Assembly (NCBI GenBank): GCA_022113835.1
Contig: JAILWY010000002.1
Coordinates: 10,642,501-10,706,500 of the forward strand
Source of the DNA: Atopsyche davidsoni
Taxonomy: Eukaryota; Arthropoda; Insecta; Trichoptera; Hydrobiosidae
DNA: 64,000 bases
Reading direction: 5' to 3'
Below, one piece after another: positions 47,801 through 60,960 of this stretch (its first letter is position 1; every line of letters begins with the position of its first letter). The notes under the pieces are model-generated. The model did not search any database, had not been told where the DNA came from, and was given only the letters and a program-made list of their open reading frames with translations. Both the position numbers and the translations under genes were made by a program.

Positions 47801-50800
47801 CTGGTATTTTGTATTTATTTAATGTTTGCATAGTTTTGTTTTTTAACAAAATGTAACTGTTAAATAAACACAAAAAGTACCATTACGATATTATTATTAC
47901 ACTTTATATAAATTATTTTTCATATTCATTAAGTTTGTTTATATAAATGCAATATTTATGCTGTAGCGTTTACGTGAATGGATGATTATTTATGAGTGCT
48001 TTGCACTCCAGTTTTATATTGTTGTACATATTATAGCAAATAGTATTTGAATCTTAAATCCAATCAATTGTACACATACAGTAAATCATTTAAAAAATAA
48101 TAATTAGTAAATAGTGCAAAAAAAACTATTTTTTTATGTAATGTTTCGTATTGAAATAATTGATGAATTGTTTAGTTTTGACTTTATAAAACTAACTGTC
48201 TTTCCTTCTTGTGTGTTTAGTATTTCGGGCATTTGGCCATATTTTAGGTGTGTCTGAATAGTATCTAGATTTTAAATTTGTGTGTGTGAAACAGTAAAAC
48301 AATATATGTATTGAAAATAAATTTAATATTTAACAGGCAAATATGTACATAAAACACACAAGACGAAAAATTATATAAAAAAAACATAATTATGCATTAT
48401 AAAATAATTTAAATGTACAAGTTTAAAAATAACTATCATTAAGACACTATTTTCGTGGGTAGTGAAAATTTTACATATCCTAAAATGTCTTTTTGCATGA
48501 AACCTTTTTTGTGGGTAGTGTAAATTATTCATACCCATAAACTCTTTTGACTTGTAACAGAGACGTTTATGGAGATTATTTACATGTAAGGAGAAAAAGT
48601 GTTTATAATGTAACAAAAATTATGAAAGGGTTGGCATTATAAATATTCTTTCGAGAATTCTCATGAATAAACGTTCATCATCAAAATGTATCTGGTAGAC
48701 ATGGTATTTCCAAATTCCTAACACACAGTATTTCAATAGACCAAATATATTAAACATGCAATATAACAAGTTGATTCAAATTCAATGAAATAATAATGGA
48801 GCTATTTATTTATATTAAATATGAAAAGGCATAAATATAAAAAAGTAGACAAAGGCCCTCTTGTTCAGACGTCCTTAAGTGACTATTTGAATATTTTAAT
48901 TAATCTATAAATTAATCCATTTCATACCTTGATGTAATGTGGTAAGGCTGCAATGTATTAAAGCCTGGGCTATAGAAAAGTTTTTTCTAGTTTTTAGTAG
49001 GTAATGTGTTTAATAAATGATGAAACTATTTATTGTTTCCTAATAACCGAAGAAAACGATACTATTAACCAGTCGCTCATATGTTGCACTTCTTTACCAC
49101 AGTATAGAGGTTGGCATGTGGCAGATTGTTAATGTTTCTAATGAATCTGAACTCAAGATTTTGAAATGAATTACATGCACCAAACAAATTTTAACAATAA
49201 CGAAGAATATATCGTTTTTTTCCGATATTAGAGCATTATAATTCATGTTACAGTGGTGAGTATATCGTTATACGCATGAAAACCAAGTAAAAAAATTAAA
49301 AGGTTGTTGTGTAATTCTTTTCATGTTATATTACAATGTTTGTCAAATATAATATATTGTAAATCATCAAAATCAAATAAATTGTAAGTTCTTATGTATT
49401 AAGTGTAAATCTTATCGAGAAACTAGAAAGTCTTTTTTGAAGGCTCAGGACCGTAGAGTCTGGAAGTTGAAAAGATATATCTGGATTTTGCCATACATGT
49501 ATTTTAAATTTCATTTATGATTTACAAAACATTAATAATATTTATATACTAAAAAACATGGTAAATATGTTCATTATCAATACTAAAGACAAGAGTGTTT
49601 AAAAAATGAATCATGTAGAGCAGATGATTCTACTTCCAGACTACACTACTAGATTGGAGACCTTCAGTGTGGCTTAATTTTCTGGAAGAGCTCGAGTGCG
49701 AACATCAACTGCGCAGAAATGGAATACATATGATGATTGTATTCAAAAGATCAATGTATTTATAAGATTTCATCCGATGGTAAGTTGAGATATGTTATTC
49801 CCAGATGACACCAAGTCTTGCAAATTTTTGCATCTTATTGACTACATTTGACTGGTATATACAGCAAATTGGCATAAAATATAATTTAATACTTATTGTT
49901 AACCACAAGACAGTTTTGTCAAGTGGTTAAGAATTTTAGTGTGGCTTGGGAACGGATTTTGTTCATATGCAAGCCAAGTTCACATGCGGACAGAACATAT
50001 TTCAACACCAAGTTACCCCTAGCGTTGATGGGATAGATCTTGTTTCAACTTGTTTTTCGAATTGTGATGAAGGGATTTGTATTGAATTTTTCAACATATA
50101 AGTAATGTATGAAAAAAAGTCATTAAATAAATTCCATTTTAACATTATTGGACAACCTTTCTTACCAAAATTCAATCATTAAGTGATTCAGCAGAGCACC
50201 TGCCGTTTTAGATATCTATTCTTTAAATAAAGATGCATACAAAATCACCTGAGGCACAAGTTAATTTGTAAGATGATTATCTGTCCAAAGGTACCGATTT
50301 TTGGAGCAATGATTTAATTACTTTTAATAATAATTTTACTAAGCAAAGAAACATTTATAGTGTATTTTCAATATGTTTGAAAATGACAACATGGGAAGTT
50401 ATCAAAACTAGCCATATGAAACAAATTAAAAATGTGGAAAATCAAAAAAATATTATAATGGAATTCGTCCAAGTACTTTCGACATAAAACTTATCGATCA
50501 AGCTAAACTAAAATCATGCAATTGATTTCAGCACTGTTGCATAGTTTTTACAGATCTTTTGAAAATATCTAGAAGGTGATGGATGAAGAAGATGAATGAT
50601 ATCAGAGTGAAGAGCATTAGATTTACAAAGAATCTAAGGTCGCCTGTGTACTTGTACCTATTATATATATGATTTTATTATCGCTGTTTCTTTTAAGCCT
50701 GCAATATGATTAACACATAAGAGCCAATCAATTTTGAGACAATACTCTCCAAACCATTGGCTTAGGCAGATCTAAAAGTAAAGTGTGTTTTGATTTGACC

Positions 50801-53400
50801 ACTCCACGTTTAAAAATCCTTTGGAAATTCAGAGTTCCCGTAAAAATGTATACATAAAGTGTATTTGTTTTTAGTTGACAATATTGGTAATAAAATATTT
50901 CATAGACTAGAATATATTTTTGTACAGTTCTATGTATAAAAACACCATTAAATATAAAATAGATCATACAAAAGCCTTAATTAAATATGTATATACGCTT
51001 AAAATGGACATGGTAGATATGATAGTTCTTGATATGACTTTTTGTATATATATATATATATATATATATTAATTCTTGAATCATCAAATTAAATTAAATA
51101 AGTTCATCAGGCAGGTTGTTGAATATTTTGTAGGTACAAAACCCAATAGTGGTTTTGTAAAGTGACATACGTTTAGAATTTATTTGTTGTAACAATGCAT
51201 TAGTATTAACGAATACAATTCTATTTGTATTATTATTTTATAAAACGCGCGTTTACATCACATAACTTACATATATAAATAAAAAGTAATCTTTAAAAAG
51301 TAGATCTGTTAACTCAACTCATATATATACAAATGTAAAATATAATTTTTATGCTTAGTATTTATCATATAGAAATAAATTTTCAGACAGGATACGTAGC
51401 TACACTAAGTAGTAAGTTCAAACAAAAATAACGCCTGTATGGGGCGAAAGAGCTATCAATGTCTAAGTGAAAAAATTACTGTAGTACCTTAAAACTGTTT
51501 GGTTTTTTTTTATTTTTAAGCCATGTTCATAAAAAGCAAATTTTTAAAACGACACTGTGAAGAGAAAGTGTCTAATCGCTTCGTTCCCATCGGTCAAATC
51601 CTTTATGGAAAAAAACTGACTAATCAGAATTTTATACTGAGCTTTTTTATAATATTTGCAACGTTTTAAGTGTTTATTACTTAGGTCCATATGAACAGTT
51701 GTGGAAAGATTTTTTTAACTTTCTTACAATGTAGATACATTGCTTTGGAAAATATATATGGCATTCATTACATATAATTCTTAGCTCAGCATTAATAAAC
51801 AGCAGAGACGTGCATTCCGTTAAAAATGTGTGCACGCCATTCGGTTTGAAAAAACCCTGAAAATCATAGTACAATAATAATTTACAAACCCTAAAATCAG
51901 TTTCTTTAAATTTATTAAAAAAAATATTTTTGGGCTTGCAATTTCGCGTATAAAACTCTTTTTGTTAACAAAAACATTTTTTTCAATTACTTTTATCGTA
52001 ATAACTCTGAAATGTTATTGAAATTTAAGCATTCAAATTGATCAAAAAAATAATCAAACTATTCGTTGCATTTGTAGGAAATACTGAAATAAAATAAGTA
52101 TCAATCTTCAAATCAATCTTATATGATCTAAATACAGCGAAAGGTGATCTGCGACACGTGGACTCTGGAGGCTTGTATCCTTCAGGGTTTGTTCCAAAGA
52201 TCCTTTTACATATTTGTGATGCTCGAACTACGTAGACTCATCTTTTCTACACAAGATTCTTCAGAGCTGATAGAAGCCTGCATATATTTGACTTTTAAAT
52301 AGTTTGTTTTATAGAAATATCATGTCTGAAAATTGTATCAATATAAAATAAATAATAATGTAAATACAACACACAGTCCACATTTTCAATGCCTTCCATT
52401 TTGGGTGAGTCTATTATCTATATTAACAGTAAAAAGTCTTGCATTAATATTGGGATAAACTGTGTTGTGTTCATAAATGTTATAATCCGAATATTCTTTA
52501 TGAATATCGGTAAGGCATTGGATTATCACTGGTAACTCCCGTAAATTCACGGATTAAGTCTTATATACATACATGTTTATAAACATTAAAAATAGTACTT
52601 GTAAACACATGTTTGCCAACATTTGAGATACACCTTCATGAATAGGAAAAGGGTAACACTGTCGTATATCTACAGGTGACTCGTATATAGCTCTCTATAT
52701 AGCATACAAATCGGTGCATAGTAATGACAATGAATTGAATGAGCTTTGGAAATAGGTAAATTCATTAACTTGTTTTAAATCCAGAAAACTGAAAACTTAA
52801 ATTGACACATTCTTGTTCGTAGCATACTTTTATGATATGCCGTACTCATTTAATTTGTAAAATAAATAATTTGTATAAAAATGAAAGTAAAGTACAATTT
52901 TAAAATTGTTCAACAGTACACAGTGTTAAACGAATCTCGATCGTGGATAACTTTTTTATAAACATTATGGTGTTAAGAAATATCTTATTTTCAAGTTTAA
53001 ACAAATTTTACGCAGCGTCATAAAACGTCATTACAATTTCTATTCATTTAATTATAAAATAAGCATAATTTATGGATCACATTAAGAAATGACACTCGTT
53101 AGTATTTTTAGGTGTTAAGTCGCATACGTTGATTTTGGCTTATTTGATTTTTGAGTACGTAACCTTATACGAGTCACCCAATTCAAAATATTTTATATTT
53201 GATTTGATAAGTAGGTTCATGTCCTTATTAATAAATACTCACGTATCCCTTGTATACATTTCACATTTATGAATAATCACCGGAGCGGTAGAGTTCAAAG
53301 TTATTTTAGCAGTAAGTTGTACCACAGTAGAAGTGTAAAAAGTCATGTTTCGCCGGATGTCACGGTTTCAACAGTGATGGCCGAGGCCACCCACGGCCTG
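47800..53400. other. Long AT-rich stretch without a recognised gene
   Basis: No supported exon on either strand. Contents include an imperfect direct repeat with GTGGGTAGTG near 48456 and 48513, and a TA microsatellite (51045-51069). The last few hundred bases are probably the 3' UTR of the minus-strand Pax gene. Confidence 0.45.
51045..51069. repeat. TA microsatellite
   Basis: Uninterrupted TA repeat of about 25 bp. Confidence 0.9.
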
Positions 53401-53403
53401 GCA

Positions 53404-54026
53404 TCATAGCGGGCCGGGGGGCGGAGCGCCCTGCAGGTACATGTAGTAGTTGTAGGGCGCGTGGGGGTGCGGGTGCGGCGGGGGCGCGGGGCGGGGGGCG
53501 CCCGCCCAGCACGGGGGGCCGCGGGGGGGCGAGGGCGGCGCCTTGCCCCCTTGCGGCCCGTAGTACAGCGGGCCGGGGTACAGCGGCGCGTACAGGTGCG
53601 CGTGCCCGCCGGGGGCCCCCATGCCGCCGATCTTGTTCCTCAGTATCCGCGATATGGAGCTGACGGACGGGACGTTGTACTTGTCGCAGACACCGTCGGA
53701 GAGCAGCCTGTCGCGGATCTCCCACGCGAATATGCCGGGGTCCTTCTGCTTGAGCTCCTTGATGTAGGAGACGACCTTGGGGGTGGTGACGCGCGGCTTG
53801 GAGCCGCCGATGGCGCCGGGCAGGATGGAGCCGGTCTCGTGGAAGCGCGCGAGGATCTTGGAGACGCAGCCGTGCGAGACGCGCAGCTGGCGGGAGATGT
53901 CGCAGGGGCGGATGCCCAGCTGCGCCAGCTCCACGATCCGCAGGCGCACGCCGTTGGGCAGCGGGCGGCCGTTCACGAACACCCCGCCCAGCTGGTTCAC
54001 CTCCCCGTACTGCTGCACTTGACCCT
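53404..54026 (-). CDS. Poxm: Pax1/9-class paired-box transcription factor, Pox meso-like (partial)
   Basis: Pox meso is the insect Pax1/9 counterpart, a paired-domain transcription factor in mesoderm and muscle patterning. The exon begins at 54026 after a CCAG acceptor and enters in phase 1 (AG GGT CAA GTG), giving [14 protein letters not shown]. The ~128-residue paired domain is complete: [65 protein letters not shown] and [13 protein letters not shown]. Pax1/9 features include the Gln-Leu-Gly start and [13 protein letters not shown]. About 70 Pro/Gly/His/Tyr-rich residues follow, ending GAPPPGPL and TGA at 53404-53406. No homeodomain or octapeptide is present, as expected for part of this class, but the tail is short. 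The 5' exon with the start codon is not identified. The exon is far more GC-rich than its surroundings, so antisense frames of ~200 codons are artefacts. Confidence 0.93.
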
Positions 54027-54164
54027 CTGGAACATGACCACATTTTCCAGGTAAGTAAATATAAATTAAATATATTGCAAGTCACACAATTTTTAATTGG
54101 CATCATAAGTACGTTGTTTCATTTATAGGATATGATTGTTAAAAATTCTTGCCTAGTACTAGTG

Positions 54165-54300
54165 ATTCGTTAGCATAGTTAGTAATGCACCGGCCATGTA
54201 AGCTTGGGGATGTGGGTTCTTGAATCCCACACAAATCACTTCTAAGAGTTTCTTTAATCAATTTTCAATATTTGAAAAAATGTACTCAATCATTATGACA
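54165..54300 (+). repeat. tRNA-derived SINE, family C
   Basis: GTGATTCGTTAGCATAGTTA (box A-like) and GTGGGTTCTTGAATCCCAC (box B with an insertion) lead to CACAAATCAC, and the tail AAGAGTTTCTTTAATCA follows. It matches the pair at 30340-30578. The T-loop insertion argues against a functional tRNA. Confidence 0.7.
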
Positions 54301-54497
54301 GAAAAATCTCCGGTTTGGTGTTCATCCTGACAATTCAATCCCAAACCGATGAAGGTAGTTTCAGATTGGTCGATGACGCTTGCATTTACATTGTAAATAT
54401 TGAATAATAAAAGGAAAAGGCTAACGTGGATGCAGAATTTGTACCAGTGGCCGGAAGTCGGGAGTACAGCCAAACTAAATTATTAAACGACTGACCG

Positions 54498-54555
54498 ACT
54501 GGACGCTCGATGAGATGGTCACCAACCTTCTCTGAGGAGAAGAACTTGAAGATAA
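54498..54555 (-). repeat. Dispersed repeat family A, head fragment
   Basis: GATGAGATGGTCACCAACCT followed by TCTCTGAGGAGAAGAACTTG is the complement of the family A head. Only the head survives. Confidence 0.6.
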
Positions 54556-56344
54556 ATCGACATAATTTGCGAACAATATTTTACTGCATTAATAATAAAG
54601 ACTTATCTGTGCGTATATTTTTTTCTGTTTGTAGATATTGCGTAAAAAAAGTGTTTATTTATTATTAATATAATTTATTAAACACACTCGTATATTATCA
54701 AAATATAAAGTCAATTGTTTTGAAACACTTTATTAAATTGAATAGTGATCAACAGTTAAATACGTCATACAAGTTGTTTGTGTAATCAATCAATTATTTC
54801 TATAGTTTGATTTGAATCGCAGATGTTTATCAAAGAAATAGTGTTTTTTCCTTGAATATAAGAGTCGGTATCAGCTCAGTAAACTAATCACTGTTCAATG
54901 GCGCTTGTGAGTTTCTTCGAGGCTACGTAGATGCTTAGGAATGTAACAATTCTAGGTGTTTACACTATACTTCTCGAGGAAGTCATTCAAGGCGGACGAT
55001 AAATTGTGCAGTAATGGGAGCTGGTGCAGAGGCTGTCACCAGGAGCGACGGGGCGTGAGGAGGACAATGCCTGGTGCCACTGCAGGAAGCCGAGCCGGTC
55101 TCCGGGACTGGGTCAGCTCCGGTCACCGCGGGGACGCATCGGAATCCAAAACACCAGCCAGCGGCCAGGTGTTATGCCATAATCTCGAATTGACATTATT
55201 ATGCTTATTCCACCAGCGGGAGACATCCGAGCTCGAATAATTTGAGTTCATTAATAAATCACACTACTCGGTGAGCGTAAAAGTCCCGAGGGAAGAGACA
55301 GATGAAAAAGCGACTGTGTCCGACTCGGCTCTGTCATGTGTCTTGGAAATCAACAGAGAGGGTTTATTTTCATGAAGAGTTTTCATTCCTTGTGATTAAG
55401 AGGCAATTTTTACATTACATGGAATTGGAAAAAAATCTTTACCTGGATTCACAAACATGACCAAACTAAGTAACTGTATATTTTAATGGCATGCAGTGAG
55501 AATGCATTTTTATAAATTTTATGTAAAATACACATATAATATTTAGTTTTTATTTTGTCACGCGACTAATTTCGCCAACATTACATCAAGTGTTTGCTCA
55601 TTTGTAAATAGTTTACGAAATCTCACTCTGCATTCTTCAATCATTCTCAACATGGCATATTGTGGAAACTAGTCGTGAAAAATAAAAAAAGTGGAAACAA
55701 CACAATTTTCATTTAAAAAATATTATATAACTGAATATATTATTTACTAGCTCTGGGTACGATGGTCGGCAAACAAAATTACTAACTATTGGCCTACGAC
55801 ACGGTTTGCTTTTCACGTCTGTTAATTCCGAGCATTAGTATTTTTAATGAAGTCTTCTATTGCACTTTATTGAAGGCAGAATAAGATGTTTGCAAAAAAG
55901 GCACGCCGGGAAGTCAGGTTTAACGCGTACAAATCGCTGGGGTCTGCCATTTGTGTCAACTGTTCCTCAGGGTGATGGATGGGCGAGTCCATGGCGGAGA
56001 GGGTTATAAATTTCGTGGATACATTTCAAAAGATCTCCAAAATAAACTGATCCAGGAGTCTGCAGTACAATTTAGTGTAGAAGGGTAATCTACGGATAGA
56101 CTGAGAGTGTGAGCTGATTTGATTTTTAGCGATAAAATGAATTGACAGATCTTTTCAGGCTACATATCAAACGATACAATATAATGAATATGGCTGTAGT
56201 TGAAAGGTTTCTCAGGTAAAATTGATCGAAATATTGGAGTAATATATACTCCAAGCAGCAAAAAACCCAAGAAACAAGATCAACACAACATAACAATGGG
56301 TGCCAAAACTAGCTGTGATATTCCGACGCACGCTTGAAGTATAA

Positions 56345-56665
56345 ATAATCTACTTCATCAAGTGCCTCTCCTCAGAGGAGGTTGGCGATCATTTCACTGA
56401 GCATATACTCATGCTGAGCCAGTGTTCATGTGTAGTGGGTCTCGGGTTCTTCTACACTGCAGTTTTATATTGGAAGAAAAGGTCTGCGTATTGCTGCTCC
56501 CCAATATCATTCCTAACAAAGCTCTGTCGTTTAGATCTGATACTCCTGCAGAAAGCTACAGATACAATAGCAGAAGCCCTCCCGATACTTCCAGAGCACG
56601 TCCCTCCATAACCATTCCGTGTCCACTACACAGGGTACAGAATGGCAGCCACGTACAAGTAACTA
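56345..56665 (+). repeat. Dispersed repeat family A, fullest copy
   Basis: It starts CTTCATCAAGTGCCTCTCCT, passes GGCGATCATTTCACTGAGCA, TTCTACACTGCAGTTTTATA, ACAAAGCTCTGTCGTTTAGA and TCCAGAGCACGTCCCTCCA, and ends at CAGGGTACAGAATGGCAGCC. It serves as the reference for the other copies. The short open frames inside are not recognised as a protein. Confidence 0.8.
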
Positions 56666-56724
56666 CTCGGCGTCCTACATTTTAGGCAAAACCGTAAAAT
56701 TTAATTGTTCTTTTAACCATGAGT

Positions 56725-56905
56725 CTTCTTCTTCAAGTGCCTCTCTCCAAGTTTCATATTGAAAGCCAAAAAGCATTATTATATAATCCTTTCCTTACAA
56801 AGCTCTGGCGTTTAGATCTGATACTCCCAACAATAGCAGGAGCACATTCATCCACAATCAATCCAAGTCCACTACTCCATTACGCTCAGGGTACACGAAT
56901 GGGGA
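56725..56905 (+). repeat. Dispersed repeat family A, internally deleted copy
   Basis: TTCTTCAAGTGCCTCTCTCC jumps directly to the middle (ATTGAAAGCCAAAAAGCATT, ACAAAGCTCTGGCGTTTAGA) and continues to ACGCTCAGGGTACACGAATG. It lies tandem to the fuller copy 60 bp upstream. Confidence 0.75.
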
Positions 56906-56949
56906 GAGCGGGGAAATAAATAATAGGGAAAAGTAATAAAAAATGCAAA

Positions 56950-57180
56950 GTAATTGGCAATGCAATGATGTTGCACAAAGGATAAAGCGATCGGTTCGGT
57001 CGCTTCAGCAGCGGCCGGGACGGTCGACACTTCTGCACTTTTTGTATCCTGCTGGCTTCACAAATAAACCGCTCGAGACGGCGGACGGATTCCTGCGGGG
57101 GACAGATTCGTCTCCCCATCTCGCTCCAGCCGGTGGCTCGCCGATAAATCTCTCTCGCTCCGTTTGACTAATTAAGACGA
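56950..57180. promoter_or_regulatory. GC-enriched unique island upstream of the Pax exon
   Basis: A CpG-containing patch (CAGCGGCCGGGACGGTCGAC, CGCTCGAGACGGCGGACGG) ends with TCTCTCTCGCTCCGTTTGACTA. It is not part of a repeat family seen here. The minus strand is open for ~77 codons from 57119 without family resemblance. It could be the Pax promoter/5' exon or an enhancer. Confidence 0.35.
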
Positions 57181-57725
57181 ATCAAAGGCACCGCAGGACG
57201 AGACAAGATACAATAATGCATGTGGCGTGTTCACACGTGTTACATGTTTTTTTTTCCTTCGGTTTTTGAAATTCGAACGTGAAAAAAAATGGCCGCAGAA
57301 TGTTGCAAGTATTGGAGGTTACAGTGAGACCCTTTTGAAATGTACACGAGTTAATAATTTTTTTTTTTGAGGGTTTGTGTACATCAATACGGGAAACCTG
57401 CCTACACACGTCGCGACACAACCGACAACAAAACATTAACTGGTCAGTAGCGTCCAACTTTACCGTCTATAGCGTCACATTAATCGATTTTCGTAAAAAT
57501 AAAAAAAACAACAATATGTTATAACAATTATAAGTGCATATTATTTACAAATTTTATTATAATTATATAAATTTTAAAATATATAATAATAAAGTGAAAA
57601 GGCTACCAAAAATATTTATTAGTAATACGAGAGAAGCACTTTTATCTATTCAATTTATAAAGAGTGTACATAGATATTAGAATTATTTCAACATTGATTT
57701 TTTATATTTTAAATAAATTGCTTTT

Positions 57726-57965
57726 GTGATTTTTCACTTGTTTAATTTTATTTGTGACTGATTTTGTCAACCTTTCAAACTGAGATTTGATACTTGACTC
57801 AGTTTGATAGTGCCAACGTAAAAAGTAGGCGAAACCGGTCACCAATCAAATTAAACATGTGGAAAAATCACTCAAGTACTTTCTGTCAAAAATATTAGTG
57901 TTTAAAAAAAAGTATTTAAAAAAATTGTAAAGCGCCACCGACGGCGAAAAATAGAACTACTTTTA
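57726..57965. mobile_element. MITE, family D, diverged copy
   Basis: The end TGTGATTTTTCAC and the opposite end CATGTGGAAAAATCACT enclose a palindromic core with GTCAACCTTTC and CGAAACCGGTCACCAATCAA. It matches the sharper copy at 63131-63305, including the trailing ACTTTCTGTCAAAAATATT. Confidence 0.7.
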
Positions 57966-58127
57966 CAAAAAATTAAATTAAAAAATGAAGTAAAATTATT
58001 TAATGTCGATACATAAATAAATTTGTGATTATTGTGCATAGTATTATACGTTTGCTCAATGGATTTTATGGTTATTCAAGCAACTTGGTTGTCTATTATT
58101 TCCCCAGAAAATGAATTAATTCCCCGG

Positions 58128-58183
58128 CAGTGGCGGCGCGTGACGGATGTTGTCTTTGGTCGGGCCCGTCGCACGCGCCACTG
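58128..58183. repeat. 56-bp hairpin with CAGTGGCG ends
   Basis: CAGTGGCGGCGCGTGACGG and CCCGTCGCACGCGCCACTG are imperfect 19-bp inverted repeats around an 18-bp loop. The ends match those of the element at 29459-29620. A related single end, CACGCACGCCACTGG, lies at about 59859-59873. Confidence 0.7.
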
Positions 58184-60462
58184 GCAGCGGAAAGTGAAAC
58201 TACAAAAATGTCCTTTGATATTTCAAGAGAGCTAATTTGACACTCACCAACACCGGCGCGGCGCTATTACGCATCCATCACTCGGAAATACATCACTTTT
58301 GCGTTATTTTTAATCCAAAACGTCGTTTGTGCGCTTAGATTAGAAAAAAGCTTCAAGTCAGATTATGCTCGGGTCGAGTTGTGTCCGCCTTGTGCAGAGT
58401 CGCTTACTAAAGCGCTTTCGAGTTAAGTCATTGTTTTATAATATAAAGGGGGCTTCAATACCTCCAGCAATCGAAAATACAGAAAAATACCATTGTTTTT
58501 AGTGCAAAACAAGAATGCAGTTTAATGACGTCACAGTTTTGTCTTTATCGATTGCCATACACATATCACGAAAAAAAGTTATTAGATCGTAGCGTCCTTA
58601 AGCAACAAAAGCTTTATTAATATGAATGTATAAATGTTTGAGTGTTTTATCATTACTTCATGATTTTAAAGGTATTATTTTTGTATGGAGAATACATTAC
58701 TAAGACGCCAAGACAATGAAGAGAAAATGTCGATTTGCTGTAATCTAATCGGTCAGATTGTCCATACAAAAAGTTGTGCCTAATTAGACAACACACAGGT
58801 AGAGCTTTGTGACAGTATTTGTAACGCTCAAAATGTTTACTGACTCCTGACATGTATTGTTGTGAGTTCCAATAAAGCTAGGAATGAGTGTTTAATTACC
58901 ATCGGTGTACCAACACCCAATATTCCTGATGTGTTGACAAAGCATTTCTTAACGTGCAGCAGCACAAGCCGTCCAGCTGTCGGTCCGAGTCGCAATATAC
59001 CCATTGCGGCATCTGTCACAACGTTCTAACTAATAAAACGTGGTTCGCGGCATATAAATACACACAGTGTTCAGAGGTTCCCAAATAACACAAACGCGGA
59101 ATACTATGCGTTTGAAGGTTTTGAAGTATACAACACAAATGAGGACGCTATTGGTTAGTCGCAGCGTGTGTAGACGGCTTTAGAAATATATACATTATAC
59201 GTAGTCCATAACTATGCAGTTGTTGTTGGTGCTCATGATCCTCTCGTAAAGTCTATGCAGCATCTTTATTGAAGAACCTAGAGGCCTCATTATCAAAGGT
59301 CGTACTTGCGATCTCCTACAAAAATGGATCCATAAAATATGGCCTCAAGGTTGCAAGCTCCCGGACTCTACTCGACTCAATGAAACGGCCTCTTATTCTT
59401 TCGATGCTCTTGGCTTAGGTCAGAGATTACCATTATAGCTATGTCTTTTCTAAATTCTAAAATACGAGTGCATTGTAAATGCTGCAAAATTATTTAAGCC
59501 AGACAACAGAAGGACGTCGATAAAAAAATGTTTATGTAGAACTAGTTTACCAAACGATTGTATAAAACAGATAGTATTTCACATCATTCACCTATTAAAA
59601 AAATTGGATTATTTTGTTTATACATAAGACGGTCCAGTGATTTAAATAAATATCTACTGCTATAGAGCTTTATTTTAAAACCCAACCAATTAATTATTCA
59701 AGAAATACACCTATCGTGTGAATATATATTTTTCAATTCAACGTAATGCTGACATTTTACAGATGGCTCTGATTTACAATAATAAAAAATACGATCTGAA
59801 AGCGTAATTTGTTTTAAGCACCTGTTTTACAAAAGCCCATCCCTCTTGCGCGGACACGCACGCCACTGGATAAAAATTGGCACTTTCGAATCCAGTAATA
59901 GACGGGCCGCCAGGGCCGCGCGCCGTACAAACGAAATTACAAAAGCTACCCTAGAAATATATATATATATATATTTTAATAAATCTTGAAAAATTGCTTA
60001 AAATTGAATTTCAAGCATATTGATGGCAAGTATTTAAATACAGCATGAAAGATTTCTTTGTTAAATGCTGAATATAATGAAATCATACAAAGTGAACTTT
60101 GCGATTCAAAGACTTTAAATATGACATATTGAAAAATAAAAAATAAATATATATATACAAAATTAAATATTCAAATCAAGCGATGTTAATGAATCTAAAT
60201 AATTTAGTGTGCAATAAAAATACAAGTAAAAACTATCCGTGCCAAATGTTTTGCAAACAAATCTCTAGTAGTGTCTACTATACAACCGAATAAGTTATAT
60301 ATATCATATATATATCAAAAAGCTTTGATTGATTTCTAAATATATTCAAATAGTTACCAATATCTAGTAGTCACTGACAGCATTGAATAATATAACCTGC
60401 ATTTTTAAAATTATTAATGGCCAAATGGCAATGATATGAAAGTAAATAATTTAAATATTAGA

Positions 60463-60466
<4 letters not shown>

Positions 60467-60508
<42 letters not shown>
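60467..60508. repeat. TA microsatellite
   Basis: Uninterrupted TA repeat of about 42 bp. Confidence 0.95.
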
Positions 60509-60511
<3 letters not shown>

Positions 60512-60597
60512 TAGTGTAATATCTCATATTGACTCTTTTCTAAGACACTAAATAAAAATCAAATTTTACATCACAGTATTTTTTTTTTTTAATTAAG

Positions 60598-60960
60598 GCG
60601 GCCATGGCGATGCACCACTCGTCGATACGCCCCCGAAAAAATATACAGGAATAAACTGGCAACACCGAAAAAAAAACGCCCTTTCCAAATTCAAAATCTT
60701 CTCGCTTGATTTATGTCATCAATAAAAGAGTTGTAGTAATTTGCGCGACACGACAGCGACAACTGTCAGCCATTCGCCCGGCGGTCCGCGCCATTTGTCA
60801 ACCGTTTTGTTGAAGCGCCCCGCACGAGAGAGAGATATGGCCCGCAAATCGTTTTGTGTTTTTAATAATGTCCGGCTAATGTAGTTGAACTGTTGGGCTG
60901 GGTAACTGATGCGCGGCGGTTATTTATACGCCGTCGGCTCGGATTTAGAGAGCGTTTAAA
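60598..60960. promoter_or_regulatory. GC-enriched unique island with a TATA-like word
   Basis: This segment is distinctly less AT-rich and contains TTGTCAACCGTTTTGTTGAA, GAGAGAGAGATATGGCC and GGTTATTTATACGCCGTCGG. It has no open frame of note and is not repeated elsewhere in the window. A promoter or enhancer is possible; neighbouring patches at 61100-61450 and 62760-63060 are similar in composition. Confidence 0.3.

Noticed and set aside
53461..54054. Plus-strand open frame of 197 codons across the Pax exon
   Set aside because: It is the antisense of a conserved paired domain. GC-rich sequence removes stops in several frames, and the peptide is Arg/Gly/Ala-rich without motif.
53360..54106. 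Minus-strand 248-codon frame overlapping the Pax exon
   Set aside because: It is a shifted frame of the paired-box exon ([16 protein letters not shown]...). The conserved domain is in the other frame.
54165..54245. Possible true tRNA gene
   Set aside because: Ends can pair (GTGATT/AATCAC) but the T-loop has nine bases and the anticodon arm is poor. Sequence and tail match a SINE family.
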